Below, in pieces: positions 1 through 8,672 of a stretch of DNA of 64,000 nt. Origin of the DNA: Empedobacter stercoris. Lineage in GTDB: Bacteria > Bacteroidota > Bacteroidia > Flavobacteriales > Weeksellaceae. The notes beneath the pieces were generated by a model. It was not told the DNA's origin, made no database searches, and worked only from the letters and a program-made list of their open reading frames with translations. Every line of letters starts with the position of its first letter. Positions within the stretch are counted from its first letter, which is position 1. The stretch lies in contig NZ_JACXZC010000008.1 of NCBI RefSeq assembly GCF_020281205.1, positions 47,435 to 111,434 of the forward strand. The letters run 5' to 3'. The translations under genes and the position numbers were made by a program.

Positions 1-356
1 TTACTTGTAAAAAAATCGGATTTATTGGCACGAATATTTTCTATAAAATTGGTTGAAATATCTTTATTAGAAGACATATTTCCATTGTATTTTTTGTTGT
101 TATGATCAACAATTAAAATATTTTTTCGGGAAATCGTCTTCTCTAATTGACTTTTGATATTATTATGTTCTAAAACAGGTAATTCGTCCTTTTCTAAATA
201 ATAAATAGAAGCCAAAAGTGTCTTATTCTGCAATGATTTGATCTCTTTTTTCTCCATTTCGGTATAAAAAGAAAAGTAAATAATTGTAGAAACAATCAGA
301 ATAATGATACTGAAAATAACGACTGAATAAAGTGCTAATCGGTGTTTTAATTTCAT
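1..356 (-). CDS. Sensor histidine kinase, N-terminal part (cut by window edge)
   Basis: About 118 residues are visible on the minus strand; the rest lies outside the window. The protein starts MKLKHRLALYS and has one strong membrane segment at about residues 8-30, followed by a polar, probably periplasmic stretch. No kinase motif is in view. The call rests on this N-terminal layout and on position: the ATG (354-356) lies 3 bases after the stop of an OmpR-type response regulator, the usual order for a two-component operon. The stimulus cannot be inferred. Confidence 0.8.
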   Translation of the reverse strand, partial: MKLKHRLALYSVVIFSIIILIVSTIIYFSFYTEMEKKEIKSLQNKTLLASIYYLEKDELPVLEHNNIKSQLEKTISRKNILIVDHNNKKYNGNMSSNKDISTNFIENIRANKSDFFTS

Positions 357-359
357 AAG

Positions 360-1037
360 TTAGGCTTTAAACATATAACCAACGCCTTTTACCGTGTGAA
401 TATATTTCGTACCATTTTTCTCTATTTTATTACGCAAATACGAAATGTAAACATCCACAACATTGGTGTGATTATCGAATGTTATTCCCCAAACCGCATT
501 TAAAATTTGGATACGAGTAACGGTTTTATCTATATTTTCGATTAAATAATTCAACAACTTAAATTCTCGTGGAGAAAGTTCTGTTTCTTCTTTATTTACA
601 AAAACTTTGTATTGATCCAAATCAATTTCTAAATCATCAAAAATCAATTTATTTTCAGGAGCTTCTTGCGAACGAAACTGATTCCGGCGCGTCAAAGCTT
701 TGATTCGCGATAATAATTCGTCGAAATGAAATGGTTTTGTAATGTAATCATCTGCACCATAATCTAAAGCGGATACTTTATCTTGAACTGTATTCAAAGC
801 GCTTAACATCAATATTGGAGTGAATATTTTCTTGTAACGAAGTGTTTGTACAAGCTGAATTCCATCCATTTTTGGTAACATAATGTCACAAATAATCAAA
901 TCAAACTGAATCGTAATAAATTCATCTAAAACAGTTTCTGCATCTTTACAAAGCGTAACCAAATATCCATTTTCTTCTAGTCCTTTGATTAAAAAATCGC
1001 TAATTCGCTTATCATCTTCGATTACTAAAATTTGCAT
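360..1037 (-). CDS. OmpR-family two-component response regulator
   Basis: A 225-residue DNA-binding response regulator. The receiver domain (about 1-118) has the acidic pair ED at 7-8, the phospho-acceptor D51 in CDIMLPKMDG, a switch Ser near 79 and the conserved K101 in ITKPF. The winged-helix output domain (about 130-225) has the RxxILxxVWG segment and ends in the usual HTVKGVGYMF. It is the first gene of an operon with the downstream sensor kinase. A TAATTTTG promoter box lies on the minus strand at 1054-1061, 16 bases upstream of the start. The regulon cannot be told from sequence. Confidence 0.93.
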   Translation of the reverse strand: MQILVIEDDKRISDFLIKGLEENGYLVTLCKDAETVLDEFITIQFDLIICDIMLPKMDGIQLVQTLRYKKIFTPILMLSALNTVQDKVSALDYGADDYITKPFHFDELLSRIKALTRRNQFRSQEAPENKLIFDDLEIDLDQYKVFVNKEETELSPREFKLLNYLIENIDKTVTRIQILNAVWGITFDNHTNVVDVYISYLRNKIEKNGTKYIHTVKGVGYMFKA

Positions 1038-1053
1038 ACACTATCCTTTTTTT

Positions 1054-1061
1054 CAAAATTA
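1054..1061 (-). promoter_or_regulatory. Promoter -7 box of the two-component operon
   Basis: TAATTTTG on the minus strand fits the Bacteroidota -7 consensus TAnnTTTG and sits just upstream of the response regulator start. Seen by eye only. Confidence 0.5.
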
Positions 1062-1134
1062 ATGAAATTGACCAAGATAAAATGAATTTAAAGTATTTTC
1101 TAATTATTTTTTAATTTAAAAAGCTCAACCAATA

Positions 1135-1175
1135 TACACAGCCCCAAAAAGTTGGACACTTTTGGGGGCAGTGTA
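1135..1175. repeat. Imperfect palindrome resembling IS3-family terminal repeats
   Basis: Left arm TACACaGCCCCAAAAAGT (1135-1152) pairs with the right arm at 1158-1175 around the 5-base centre TGGAC, with only two mismatches. The motif CCCCAAAAGTTGGACAC resembles the ends of many Bacteroidota IS3-family elements, so this may be an IS scar, such as two abutted ends, or a small palindromic repeat. No transposase lies nearby. It has no flanking T-run on either strand, so it does not look like a terminator. Confidence 0.5.
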
Positions 1176-1210
1176 AAGGCACCCTTTGTAAAAATATAAA
1201 ATAGTTGGAA

Positions 1211-2152
1211 TTAAAATCGTAAAATATTTTCTTTCGCTTGATTGAAACCTAAGATTAAATCATCAAAAACTTCTTGTACAGTTGGAATTGAATCAATTAA
1301 TGCAGAAACTTGTCCTATTTCTAATTCACCATTTACCAAATCACCTTCAAACATTCCTTTTTTAGAACGACCTCTACCTAAAAGCTCTTTCAACTCTTCC
1401 GCAGTTGTTCCTTGTTGATATTTTTGTTGCACCTGATTATAAAATTCATTCTTAATCAAACGTACTGGTGCCAATTCTTTCAATGTTAATTGTGTATCGC
1501 CTTCTTTTGCACTTACAATCACTTCCTTGAAAGCTTGATTAGCAGACGATTCTTGCGTAGCTGCAAAACGAGATCCAATTTGTACACCATCAGCACCAAG
1601 AGCAAAAGCTGCCAAAATTTGAGCACCTGTACCAATTCCTCCTGCTGCAATTAAAGGAATATCGATTTGTCGTTTTACATTTGGAATAAGACATAAAGTC
1701 GTTGTTTCTTCTCTGCCATTATGTCCACCTGCTTCAAAACCTTCTGCCACGACAGCATCAACTCCAGCTTCTTGAGATTTTAACGCAAATTTTGTACTAC
1801 TGATAACATGCGTTACTGTAATGCCTTCTTTTTTTAAAATTTCTGTCCACGTTTTTGGATTTCCAGCAGAAGTAAAAACAACTTTCACACCTTCTTCCAC
1901 AATTATCTGCATAATTTCTTCAATATTAGGATAAAGCATTGGTACATTTACTCCAAAAGGATGATTAGTAGCTGCTTTACACTTTTTTATGTGTTCCCGC
2001 AAAACATCAGGATACATGCTTCCAGCACCTATTAAACCAAGCCCTCCAGCATTACTAACAGCCGATGCTAAACGCCAACCACTGTTCCAAATCATACCTC
2101 CTTGAATAATTGGATATTTTATTGCAAATAATTTTGTTATATTCGTGTCCAT
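1211..2152 (-). CDS. Nitronate monooxygenase / FabK-like flavoprotein
   Basis: A 313-residue FMN-dependent TIM-barrel protein of the 2-nitropropane dioxygenase / enoyl-ACP reductase II family. It oxidises nitronates or, if FabK-like, reduces enoyl-ACP; sequence alone does not separate these. Visible motifs are PIIQGGM near the N-terminus, AVSNAGGLGLIGAG, EGFEAGGHNG, LIAAGGIGTG and ADGVQIGSRFAATQES, the last two forming the FMN phosphate site. The open frame extends to 2215, but the extra 21 residues are hydrophobic and non-conserved. I place the start at the internal ATG (2150-2152), where homology begins with MDTNITKLF. Confidence 0.85.
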   Translation of the reverse strand: MDTNITKLFAIKYPIIQGGMIWNSGWRLASAVSNAGGLGLIGAGSMYPDVLREHIKKCKAATNHPFGVNVPMLYPNIEEIMQIIVEEGVKVVFTSAGNPKTWTEILKKEGITVTHVISSTKFALKSQEAGVDAVVAEGFEAGGHNGREETTTLCLIPNVKRQIDIPLIAAGGIGTGAQILAAFALGADGVQIGSRFAATQESSANQAFKEVIVSAKEGDTQLTLKELAPVRLIKNEFYNQVQQKYQQGTTAEELKELLGRGRSKKGMFEGDLVNGELEIGQVSALIDSIPTVQEVFDDLILGFNQAKENILRF

Positions 2153-2320
2153 TTTCGTTATATTTAGGCATAAAATTAAATAAATAAAGACAACGAAAAA
2201 ATTTAATTTTAACATAAAGACTGACAGTTTGACTTTGGCAAATTATTTGATTTGCAAAAAATCGAATTTTAAAACAAATTAGAGTTTAATTATCTCTACT
2301 AATAATAAAAAATATAAGCT

Positions 2321-2542
2321 ATGTATTGGACTTTAGAATTAGCATCTTATTTGAGTGATGCACCTTGGCCAGCAACTAAAGATGAATTAATCGATTACGC
2401 AATTCGTACTGGTGCACCTTTGGAGGTGGTAGAAAACCTACAATCTATTGAGGACGAAGGAGATTCTTACGAAAGCATTGAAGAAATTTGGGCTGACTAT
2501 CCAACGGACGATGATTTCCTTTGGAACGAGGACGAATATTAA
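2321..2542 (+). CDS. DUF2795 domain protein
   Basis: A 73-residue acidic protein starting MYWTLELASYLSDAPWPATK, the typical opening of the short DUF2795 family found across Bacteroidota. The central part (about 20-50) should form the small helical domain; the tail is rich in Asp, Glu and Trp. There is no signal peptide, so it is cytoplasmic. Its role is unknown. It stands alone, about 100 bases after the divergent upstream gene, and is closed by a terminator at 2546-2571. The secA gene follows from its own promoter. Confidence 0.85.
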   Translation: MYWTLELASYLSDAPWPATKDELIDYAIRTGAPLEVVENLQSIEDEGDSYESIEEIWADYPTDDDFLWNEDEY

Positions 2543-2545
2543 AAT

Positions 2546-2571
2546 AAAAAAGCCCGAATTGGGGCTTTTTT
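2546..2571 (+). terminator. Rho-independent terminator after the DUF2795 gene
   Basis: AAAAAAGCCC and GGGCTTTTTT form a 10-bp stem around a 6-base loop and end in a T-run. Confidence 0.85.
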
Positions 2572-2604
2572 CGATTCTATAATCTATAACTAACATAGTT
2601 AACG

Positions 2605-2612
2605 TATATTTG
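2605..2612 (+). promoter_or_regulatory. Promoter -7 box of secA
   Basis: TATATTTG matches the Bacteroidota -7 consensus TAnnTTTG, 57 bases before the secA start. No clear -33 TTTG was found. Confidence 0.5.
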
Positions 2613-2669
2613 CATCTTAATTAGTCTCAAATATATTGTGGCTAATTTTGACGAAGAACGCAGAAAAAT

Positions 2670-5600
2670 ATGAATATTTTAAACAAAATTTTACAAGGAT
2701 TCTTAGGTGATAAGAATGCAAAAGACGTAAAAGAATTACAAAAATATGTTGACCTTGCCAATCAAGCAGGTCAATCACTTGGTTCATTAACTATAGATGA
2801 ATTAAGAGAAAAAACGACAGGTTTCAAAACTCAATTAATAGAAGCTACTAAAGAACTGAAAGCTCAAATTGATGAGCTAAAGAAAAAAGTAGAAGAAACT
2901 GAAGATTTTGGAGAAAAAGAAGACTTGTATACTGAAATTGATAAAATCAATAAACAAGCTTACGAAATTGAAGAAAAGATTTTATTAGAAATTTTACCTG
3001 AAGCTTTCGCAGTAATGCGTGAGACAGGTAAACGTTTTACAGAAAATGAAACTTTAGAAGTAACTGCATCTGATTTTGATAAAACATTAGTTCAACGTGG
3101 ACATGATTTCGTTTCATTAAAAGACGAAAACACTGCTATTTGGAGAAACTCTTGGGATGCTGCCGGTCGTCAAGTAACATGGGACATGTCTCATTATGAT
3201 GTACAGTTTATTGGTGGTTCTGCTTTACACTTAGGTCGTATTGCAGAGATGCAAACCGGTGAAGGTAAAACCTTGGTTGCAACTTTACCAATTTACTTAA
3301 ATGCTTTAACAGGTCGTGGAGTTCACTTGGTAACTGTAAATGATTACTTAGCAAAACGAGATATGGCGTGGATGCGTCCTATTTTTTCATTTCATGGATT
3401 ATCTGTTGATTGTATTGATAACCATCAACCAAATTCACCAGGTCGTCGCGAAGCATATGCTTCTGATATTGTTTATGGTACAAATAACGAATTTGGTTTC
3501 GACTATTTACGTGACAATATGGCAAACACGCCAGACGCTTTGGTGCAACGTGAGTTAAACTTTGCAATTGTCGATGAGGTCGATTCTGTATTAATTGATG
3601 ATGCTCGTACTCCATTGATTATTTCTGGTCCAGTACCACAAGGAGATCGTCACGAATTTGATGTGTTACGACCAAAAATTGATCGTCTATACCAAATGCA
3701 ACGTGAGATGTTAGGAAAAACATTAAACGAAGCGAAAACATTATTCAAACAAGGAGATACAAAAGAAGGTGGTTTCAAATTGTACCAAGTTTATCGTGGT
3801 TTACCGAAATACAAACCATTAATTAAATTCTTATCTCAAGATGGTATTCGTGCTCAATTACAAAAAACAGAAGCGCATTTCATTCAAGATAACAACCGAG
3901 AAATGCCAAAAGTTGATGAGCATTTATACTTTGTAATTGATGAAAAACAAAATCAATCAGATTTAACAGATAAAGGAATTGAGTATTTGTCTAAAGGAAT
4001 GGAAGACGAGAATTTTTTCATTTTACCAGATGTTTCGACAAATATTGGAGCAATTGAAAACTCTGGAAAAGATAAAGAAGAAATTCTTAAAATGAAAGAA
4101 GAATTCTTCCGTAATTTCTCTATCAAATCGGAGCGTATTCATACATTAAGTCAATTGTTAAAAGCCTATACTTTATTCGAAAAAGATATCGAATATGTAG
4201 TGGTTGATGGTGAAGTAAAAATCGTTGACGAATCGACAGGACGTATTATGGATGGTCGTCGTTACTCTGATGGATTACACCAAGCAATTGAAGCGAAAGA
4301 AAATGTAAAAATTGAAGCAGCTACACAAACGTTTGCGACAATTACATTACAAAACTACTTCCGTATGTACAACAAATTAGGAGGTATGACTGGTACTGCG
4401 GAAACTGAAGCAGGTGAATTTTGGGAAATTTACAAATTAGATGTTGTTTCTATTCCAACAAACCGTCCTATTTTACGTCATGATAAAAATGATATTGTTT
4501 TCAAAACAAATCGTGAAAAATATAAAGCAGTAATCGAGGAAATTGTTCGCTTATCACAAGATGACAAACGTCCAGTTTTAGTTGGTACAACAAACGTTGA
4601 GATTTCTGAGATATTATCAAAAGCGTTAAAATTGCGTGGTATTAATCACAACGTTTTAAATGCGAAATTACACAAAAGCGAGGCTGATATTGTAACAGAA
4701 GCTGGTAAACCAGGAGCTGTAACAATTGCAACAAACATGGCTGGTCGAGGTACCGATATTAAATTGACACAAGAAGTAAAAGATTCTGGAGGTTTAGCAA
4801 TTATTGGTACAGAACGTCACGATTCTCGTCGTGTAGACCGTCAGTTACGTGGTCGTGCTGGTCGTCAAGGAGATCCAGGATCATCTCAATTCTTTGTTTC
4901 GTTAGAAGATTCATTAATGCGTTTATTCGGTTCAGAACGAATTGCAAAATTAATGGACCGTATGGGACACAAAGATGGAGATGTAATTGAACACTCTATG
5001 ATTACAAAATCAATTGAACGTGCACAGAAAAAAGTAGAAGAAAACAACTTTGGTATCCGTAAGCGTTTATTAGAATATGATGATGTAATGAATAAACAAC
5101 GTGAAGTAATTTACAAACGTCGTCACAATGCATTATTCGGAGATCGTTTGGAAGTAGATATTGCAAACATGATTTATGATGTAGCTGCTTCTGTTGTAAG
5201 TTCAAACAAAGATTTTGAAGACTTTGGACAATATGAATTAGATTTAATTAAATACTTCACAATGGGAACTCCTGTTACAGAAGATGAGTTTAAATCTAAA
5301 TCTGTAAAAGAGTTAACAAACATCACATACGACGCGGCAATTGCAGATTACAAAGCACGTATGCAGTATGTTGCAGAAACTGCTTTCCCTGTTATTTCGA
5401 ATGTTTTCGAAAATCAAGGTCATATGTTCTCTCGTATTCAAGTCCCGTTTACAGATGGATTGCGTCAAATGACAGTTGTTTGTGATTTGAAAGAAGCGTA
5501 CGAATCTCATGGAAAAACATTAATCAAAGATTTCGAAAAATCGGTTGTATTAAGTTTAATCGATGATAACTGGAAAGAGCATTTACGTGATGTTGATGAT

Positions 5601-5792
5601 TTACGTAAAACGTCTCAGAATGCAGTTTACGAGCAGAAAGATCCGTTGGTTGTTTACAAACAAGAGTCTTTCCATATCTTCCAAAGAATGTTAGATACAG
5701 TGAACAAAGAAATTATTTCGTTCTTGTTCAAAGGTGAATTACCAAATGCACAAAAAGAAGAATCTGTAGAAGAAACTGAAACAGCGAACTAA
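2670..5792 (+). CDS. secA: Protein translocase ATPase SecA
   Basis: A 1040-residue SecA, the ATPase that drives preproteins through SecYEG. Walker A is GEGKT at about residues 197-201 and the DEVD box is at 302-305. Further landmarks are VTVNDYLAKRD, ATNMAGRGTDIKL and the motif VI region QLRGRAGRQGDPGSSQF. The region between the DEVD box and NBD2 contains the long insertion typical of Bacteroidota SecA. The C-terminus ends in an acidic tail (EESVEETETAN) without the cysteine-rich SEC-C zinc motif, so binding to SecB would have to use another surface. It has its own promoter and is followed by a terminator. Confidence 0.98.
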   Translation: MNILNKILQGFLGDKNAKDVKELQKYVDLANQAGQSLGSLTIDELREKTTGFKTQLIEATKELKAQIDELKKKVEETEDFGEKEDLYTEIDKINKQAYEIEEKILLEILPEAFAVMRETGKRFTENETLEVTASDFDKTLVQRGHDFVSLKDENTAIWRNSWDAAGRQVTWDMSHYDVQFIGGSALHLGRIAEMQTGEGKTLVATLPIYLNALTGRGVHLVTVNDYLAKRDMAWMRPIFSFHGLSVDCIDNHQPNSPGRREAYASDIVYGTNNEFGFDYLRDNMANTPDALVQRELNFAIVDEVDSVLIDDARTPLIISGPVPQGDRHEFDVLRPKIDRLYQMQREMLGKTLNEAKTLFKQGDTKEGGFKLYQVYRGLPKYKPLIKFLSQDGIRAQLQKTEAHFIQDNNREMPKVDEHLYFVIDEKQNQSDLTDKGIEYLSKGMEDENFFILPDVSTNIGAIENSGKDKEEILKMKEEFFRNFSIKSERIHTLSQLLKAYTLFEKDIEYVVVDGEVKIVDESTGRIMDGRRYSDGLHQAIEAKENVKIEAATQTFATITLQNYFRMYNKLGGMTGTAETEAGEFWEIYKLDVVSIPTNRPILRHDKNDIVFKTNREKYKAVIEEIVRLSQDDKRPVLVGTTNVEISEILSKALKLRGINHNVLNAKLHKSEADIVTEAGKPGAVTIATNMAGRGTDIKLTQEVKDSGGLAIIGTERHDSRRVDRQLRGRAGRQGDPGSSQFFVSLEDSLMRLFGSERIAKLMDRMGHKDGDVIEHSMITKSIERAQKKVEENNFGIRKRLLEYDDVMNKQREVIYKRRHNALFGDRLEVDIANMIYDVAASVVSSNKDFEDFGQYELDLIKYFTMGTPVTEDEFKSKSVKELTNITYDAAIADYKARMQYVAETAFPVISNVFENQGHMFSRIQVPFTDGLRQMTVVCDLKEAYESHGKTLIKDFEKSVVLSLIDDNWKEHLRDVDDLRKTSQNAVYEQKDPLVVYKQESFHIFQRMLDTVNKEIISFLFKGELPNAQKEESVEETETAN

Positions 5793-5812
5793 CAGATTTA
5801 AAATAATTTTTT

Positions 5813-5848
5813 AAACCCTTTCTGAATGTTTTTAGAAAGGGTTTTTTT
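5813..5848 (+). terminator. Rho-independent terminator after secA
   Basis: AAACCCTTTCT (5813-5823) pairs with AGAAAGGGTTT (5834-5844), followed by a T-run. Confidence 0.9.
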
Positions 5849-5873
5849 GTTAAATTTATGATTTACATTAAAT

Positions 5874-6308
5874 ATGAAAATATTCTTTTCTAAATATATC
5901 CAATTTGGGATTCTTATAATGATAATATTGTTTTTTATTTCATGTGATAATTGTGAGAGATTTTATGATGATATTAATAATCTTGAAAGCAATATAATTG
6001 TAACAAAAAATTTAACAAAAGAGCAGTCTTTTCCAAAAGTTTTTATAGAAGGTCTGAGTTTAAAAACAAAAAATAAAGAAATTTTATCTACAGAAAATAG
6101 GTCTTTGATTGGAATTAGTAAGTATATAAAAATAGGTGATACTGTAATAAAGAAAAAAGGAGAGCCTATTATGTATGTTTACAAAAAAGATTCTATTATA
6201 GTTCATGCTTTTGAAAATTTTTGTCAAAAATCTATAAATCATAAAACTGATGAAATAAAAAGTATAGGAAATAGAATTTTTATTCGAAAAAATTTTTATT
6301 TGAAATGA
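5874..6308 (+). CDS. Hypothetical lipoprotein
   Basis: A 144-residue protein I do not recognise. The N-terminus is a lipoprotein signal: a basic start, a hydrophobic core (about 9-22) and the lipobox FISC with C24 as the lipidated residue. The mature part is basic, rich in Lys, Ile and Asn, and has no known motif. Local base composition is even more AT-rich than the neighbours, which together with the adjacent IS element suggests accessory DNA. A terminator follows at 6333-6359. It is probably a surface or periplasmic lipoprotein of unknown role. Confidence 0.65.
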   Translation: MKIFFSKYIQFGILIMIILFFISCDNCERFYDDINNLESNIIVTKNLTKEQSFPKVFIEGLSLKTKNKEILSTENRSLIGISKYIKIGDTVIKKKGEPIMYVYKKDSIIVHAFENFCQKSINHKTDEIKSIGNRIFIRKNFYLK

Positions 6309-6332
6309 GTGCAAAAACATTCACAATAATAC

Positions 6333-6359
6333 AAAAGGCAAATTAAGGTTTGCCTTTTT
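6333..6359 (+). terminator. Terminator abutting the IS left end
   Basis: AAAAGGCAAA (6333-6342) and TTTGCCTTTT (6349-6358) form a stem followed by T. The IS terminal repeat begins at its last bases. Confidence 0.75.
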
Positions 6360-6417
6360 GTAATCTTCCCCAAAAAAAGCTACGCATAAAAGTAGAATAT
6401 TTTTTAAATTATGAAGT

Positions 6418-6684
6418 ATGAAAAAAAGCAAATTTTCAGAAGTACAAATCATCAAGATTATCTCTGAACAGGACAAAGGCAAAACCGTTTTGGAAATTTG
6501 TCGTGAATACGGAATCAGTCAACCGACTTTTTACCAATGAAAGAGTAAATATTCGGGAATGGATGCTAATCAACTCAAACAGTTAAAAGAAATGGAGAAA
6601 TAATTAGTCCAATATAAAAAGATTGTTGCAGAATCACCCCTTCAAAATACGGTTTTAAAAACTGTTATCGAAAAAAAGCTCTAA
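6418..6684 (+). pseudogene. IS3-family OrfA (helix-turn-helix), broken
   Basis: The reading frame begins MKKSKFSEVQIIKI and contains the helix-turn-helix VLEICREYGISQPTFYQ. The expected Trp after TFYQ is TGA (6538-6540), and a later expected Glu is TAA (6601-6603). The rest shows the Leu/Lys-rich coiled-coil tail and ends at TAA 6682-6684, just past the A7G run where -1 frameshifting into OrfB would occur in an active element. Two nonsense mutations make it a pseudogene. Confidence 0.85.
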
Positions 6685-7576
6685 CGCCTGACGAAAAACG
6701 CGAACTGGTTGATTTTTCTCGCGAGGAATTTAAACTCAGTCTTCGTCAGGCTTGTATATTGTTTTGTATCAGCACATCGGTGTTTTATTATCGTCCCAAA
6801 CGTAACAATCAGGACGATTTAATCATTCAAGAACTCTCTTCATTAGCGGATTTAAACAAAACATGGGGTTTTTGGTTGATGTTTCATCGGCTTAGAAAGT
6901 TGAACTATTCATGGAACCATAAACGAGTTTATCGTGTTTACAAAATGATGCGTCTAAATTTGAGGAATAAACGCAAGAAACGATTACCAGCACGGGTAAA
7001 AGAGCCACTTTTGCGCCCGATTTATCCAAATGTAACGTGGAGTATGGATTTCATGCATGATAGTTTAGAAAACGGAAAAAGCGTGAGAAGTTTGAATATT
7101 ATAGACGATTTTAATCGATAAATTTTGAGTATTTGTATCGATACAAGTTTACCTTCAGGACGAGTAGTAAGAGAACTTGAGAATTTAATTCAATGGAGAG
7201 GAAAACCAGAGTGAATAAGAGTCGATAATGGACCAGAATTTATTGCAAACGCACTAAAATATTGGTGTCATAATCAGTCTATTGAATTGATTTATATTCA
7301 GCCTGGTCAACCGACGCAAAATAGTTTGATCGAACGTTTTAATCGTACATTTAGACAAGAAGTTTTGGATTGTTTTAGTTTTCAACAATCAAGCAATTCA
7401 ACATATTCTCTCAAGCTTGGATGTGGATGTATAACAATGAGAGACCGCACGCAAGCCTCGGATACCTTACTCCGCACAAGTTTTTGTTGAAATATGGAAA
7501 AATAAATAAACCGAATACAAGTGAATTTCCAACATTTCAGCAAGATAATTGTAGTAATAATCAGTGGAATCATTAG
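6678..7576 (+). pseudogene. IS3-family OrfB (DDE transposase), broken
   Basis: The frame opens just after the A7G run (ALTPDEKRELVDFS) and contains all three catalytic positions: D in WSMDFMHD, D in RVDNGPEF and E in [10 protein letters not shown]. It is interrupted by TAA at 7119-7121 (expected Glu after DDFNR), by TGA at 7212-7214 (expected Trp in GKPEWIRVDNG), and by a frameshift near 7380-7410. After the frameshift the conserved end [11 protein letters not shown] to FLLKYG resumes in another frame. It ends at TAG 7574-7576. Not translatable as one protein. Confidence 0.88.
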
Positions 7577-7608
7577 TTTTGAATGTAGCTAGTTAAGGGA
7601 AGATTACA

Positions 7609-7770
7609 CTCGAATATCAGCTTCAGAAAGTGCAGAGAACTTTTCTATTTCTGCTGTTAATTCGTCGATGCTAACTTCGCCATCTGTTTTTGCGCTTGCA
7701 TACCATTTTTTACACCTCCTCTATCTACTCCTAGTTGCGGTTTTTCTACTAAGTTAAATTTTATTGCCAT
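7609..7770 (-). pseudogene. HU-like DNA-binding protein fragment, frameshifted and cut by the IS
   Basis: From ATG 7768-7770 on the minus strand the frame reads MAIKFNLVEKPQLG, then needs a frameshift near 7710 to continue as KKWYASAKTDGEVSIDELTAEIEK and SALSEADIRV. This matches the N-terminal half of the Bacteroidota HU-related (HU-CCDC81-type) DNA-binding proteins. Reading stops at the IS: the last codon GTG and the TAA after it use bases of the IS terminal repeat. The missing C-terminal half is not found on the other side of the IS, so it was deleted. Confidence 0.75.
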
Positions 7771-7850
7771 AGCATATTGTTTTGGTTAATTAATTCGTAT
7801 TAAGATAGTTATTTTTTTTTATTAATACTCAACAAGACACAAAAAATGAT

Positions 7851-7892
7851 TAAATAAAATAGCCAACTTATGGAAGTTGGCTATTTTATTTA
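7851..7892. terminator. Long hairpin terminator, serves the leftward methyltransferase gene
   Basis: A perfect 19-bp stem (7851-7869 with 7874-7892) around the loop ATGG, AT-rich at the base with core AGCCAACTT. It lies 64 bases beyond the stop of the leftward gene and can act in both directions. The 7771-7955 gap holds nothing else I can name. Confidence 0.75.
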
Positions 7893-7955
7893 CTTTGAAA
7901 CAACGACTCGTGAAAAGCGACACGAAGTGTTGATCTATTAGTTTAAAAAATTAGT

Positions 7956-8663
7956 TTAAGCTTGCATCACAAAAATTGCGGGACGTTTGTGGTAATCGTA
8001 TTGTTCATTTTTCCACTCTTTGATTGATAAGGTACGAATATCTTCGTCGTCTAAAGTAATATGACACGCCACACAAATCTTGGTTTCGGCACGAAGAATT
8101 TTCGTTAAATCGTCTACCATTTGATTATTACGATAAGGCGTTTCCATAAAAATTTGAGCAATTCCAGTCTTTGCACTTTCGTTTTCTAAATGTGCTAATT
8201 TCTTTTTACGTTCGGTTTTATCGATAGGTAAATAGCCATGAAACGCAAAGTTTTGACCATTCATTCCAGAGGCCATCAAAGCCAAAAGAATCGACGATGG
8301 ACCTACTAAAGGTACAACCTGAATTCGTTTTTGTTGCGCCACCTTTACCAACTGTGCACCCGGATCGGCAACAGCAGGTAAACCAGCTTCGGAGATAATA
8401 CCCAAGGAGATTCCTTTGTCCAATAATTTAATCAAATCGAACAGCTCTTCTGGTTCTGTATCTTTGTTAAGAATGTAAATATCTAAATCGGCTTGTACTT
8501 TTTCGGGACAAACTTGCTTGATAAACTTACGTGCAGATTTCTCGTTTTCCACGACAAAAGTAGTTAACGAACGAATAATATCAAGATTGTATAAAGGCAA
8601 TACTCTACTGTGTTCGCTTTCGCCTAATAGCGAAGGAATCAAATAAACTTTAGCCGTATTCAT
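7956..8663 (-). CDS. RsmI-like SAM-dependent methyltransferase
   Basis: A 235-residue protein of the tetrapyrrole (SIRT) methylase fold, related to the 16S rRNA methylase RsmI but shorter than the usual 280 or so residues. Visible motifs are YLIPSLLGE at the N-terminus (RsmI has the equivalent PTPIGN), the central loop GIISEAGLPAVADPG and the PLVGPSSILLALMASG segment, all of which shape the SAM pocket. The shorter N-terminal motif and length separate it from true RsmI, so I give no symbol. It lies 9 bases after the LMW phosphatase gene, in one operon with it. Confidence 0.85.
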   Translation of the reverse strand: MNTAKVYLIPSLLGESEHSRVLPLYNLDIIRSLTTFVVENEKSARKFIKQVCPEKVQADLDIYILNKDTEPEELFDLIKLLDKGISLGIISEAGLPAVADPGAQLVKVAQQKRIQVVPLVGPSSILLALMASGMNGQNFAFHGYLPIDKTERKKKLAHLENESAKTGIAQIFMETPYRNNQMVDDLTKILRAETKICVACHITLDDEDIRTLSIKEWKNEQYDYHKRPAIFVMQA

Positions 8664-8672
8664 AATTATTTT

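Larger units (their letters stand above)
6359..7608 (+). mobile_element. Decayed IS3-family (IS407-like) insertion sequence
   Basis: A 1250-bp element bounded by perfect 12-bp inverted repeats TGTAATCTTCCC (6359-6370, and its complement at 7597-7608). Inside are a two-frame transposase of IS3 layout, an A7G slippery run at 6671-6678 between the frames, and the DDE residues of the rve domain. Both frames carry stops, so the element is dead unless helped by another copy. The flanking 4-mers (TTTT on the left, CTCG on the right) do not match, so there is no target duplication. That implies a deletion or recombination at one end. Confidence 0.9.

Noticed and set aside
1135..1175. Rho-independent terminator
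   Set aside because: Stable stem, but no T-run on either strand directly after it.
2153..2215. Signal peptide on the nitronate monooxygenase
   Set aside because: The hydrophobic N-terminal extension precedes a second ATG where family homology begins; these enzymes are cytoplasmic.
6418..7576. TGA read as Trp (recoding) in the IS transposase
   Set aside because: Two expected Trp codons are TGA, but there are also TAA stops at Glu positions and a frameshift; other genes in the window use TGG and stop at TGA (the possible leader at 42040 included). Simple decay fits.
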